Shown here piece after piece: positions 29,801-29,806 of a stretch of 29,806 bases of DNA. The notes beneath the pieces are model-generated. The model saw only the letters and a list, made by a program, of their open reading frames with translations. It searched no databases and was not told the origin of the DNA. Position numbers and translations under genes: made by a program. Every line of letters begins with the position of its first letter. Position 1 is the stretch's first letter. The DNA is taken from assembly GCA_902632575.1 (NCBI GenBank), contig CACPCY010000006.1:1-29806 (forward strand), read 5' to 3'. The stretch comes from an uncultured Alphaproteobacteria bacterium (lineage in GTDB: Bacteria; Pseudomonadota; Alphaproteobacteria; HIMB59).

Positions 29801-29806
29801 TCTTCC

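Overview
The window is a very AT-rich, densely packed bacterial chromosome segment carrying only housekeeping and core regulatory genes. The gene content and order point to an alphaproteobacterium with a streamlined genome: nusA-infB-rbfA-truB-rpsO-pnp, fabA-fabB-fabI, mutM/ubiE/coaBC/dut, rpsT-dnaA-dnaN-recF-gyrB, RegB/RegA, and eukaryote-like nrdA-nrdB. The low GC and minimal spacing suggest a marine oligotroph of the SAR11 or HIMB59/AEGEAN-169 kind. That placement is inference from style and synteny, not from a tree. I see no mobile element, tRNA, rRNA, CRISPR array or phage gene, and no gene-free stretch longer than about 110 bases.

Layout. (1) 1-8450, plus strand: the 3' part of lnt, trmB, then a transcription/translation block nusA, infB, rbfA, truB, rpsO, pnp. 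A hairpin plus T-tract sits directly in front of nusA. rimP and ylxR, common members of this block in relatives, are not there. (2) 8510-14027, minus strand: one head-to-tail string read in the order ubiE, coaC, coaB, dut, a ThiF/MoeB-like gene, fabA, fabB, fabI. Gaps are at most one base and many genes overlap. The usually fused coaBC is cut by a single in-frame stop exactly at the domain boundary, and ubiB is missing between ubiE and coaC. (3) 14026-23082, plus strand: mutM, whose ATG overlaps the ubiE start codon on the other strand, rpsT, then dnaA-dnaN-recF-gyrB-regB-regA with no intergenic bases. A DnaA box lies in front of rpsT. (4) 23115-25793: polA. (5) 25799-29800, minus strand: nrdA-nrdB-grx, a class I ribonucleotide reductase with its glutaredoxin.

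How they fit together. The first block controls transcription elongation, translation initiation, 30S maturation and RNA decay. The minus-strand string makes cofactors (ubiquinone, CoA), cleans the dUTP pool and makes (un)saturated fatty acids. The third region is replication initiation, clamp, gap repair and supercoiling, followed by a redox-sensing two-component system that keeps its quinone-site motif and its redox cysteine. polA and nrdAB-grx supply repair synthesis and dNTPs.

I found no obviously new multi-gene system. The items most worth a second look are: the MutM whose four zinc cysteines are all replaced, the single-stop split of coaBC, the terminator hairpin too close to nusA to be anything but an attenuator, the shared CATG start codons of mutM and ubiE, and the run of zero-gap stop/start junctions using TTG or GTG starts.
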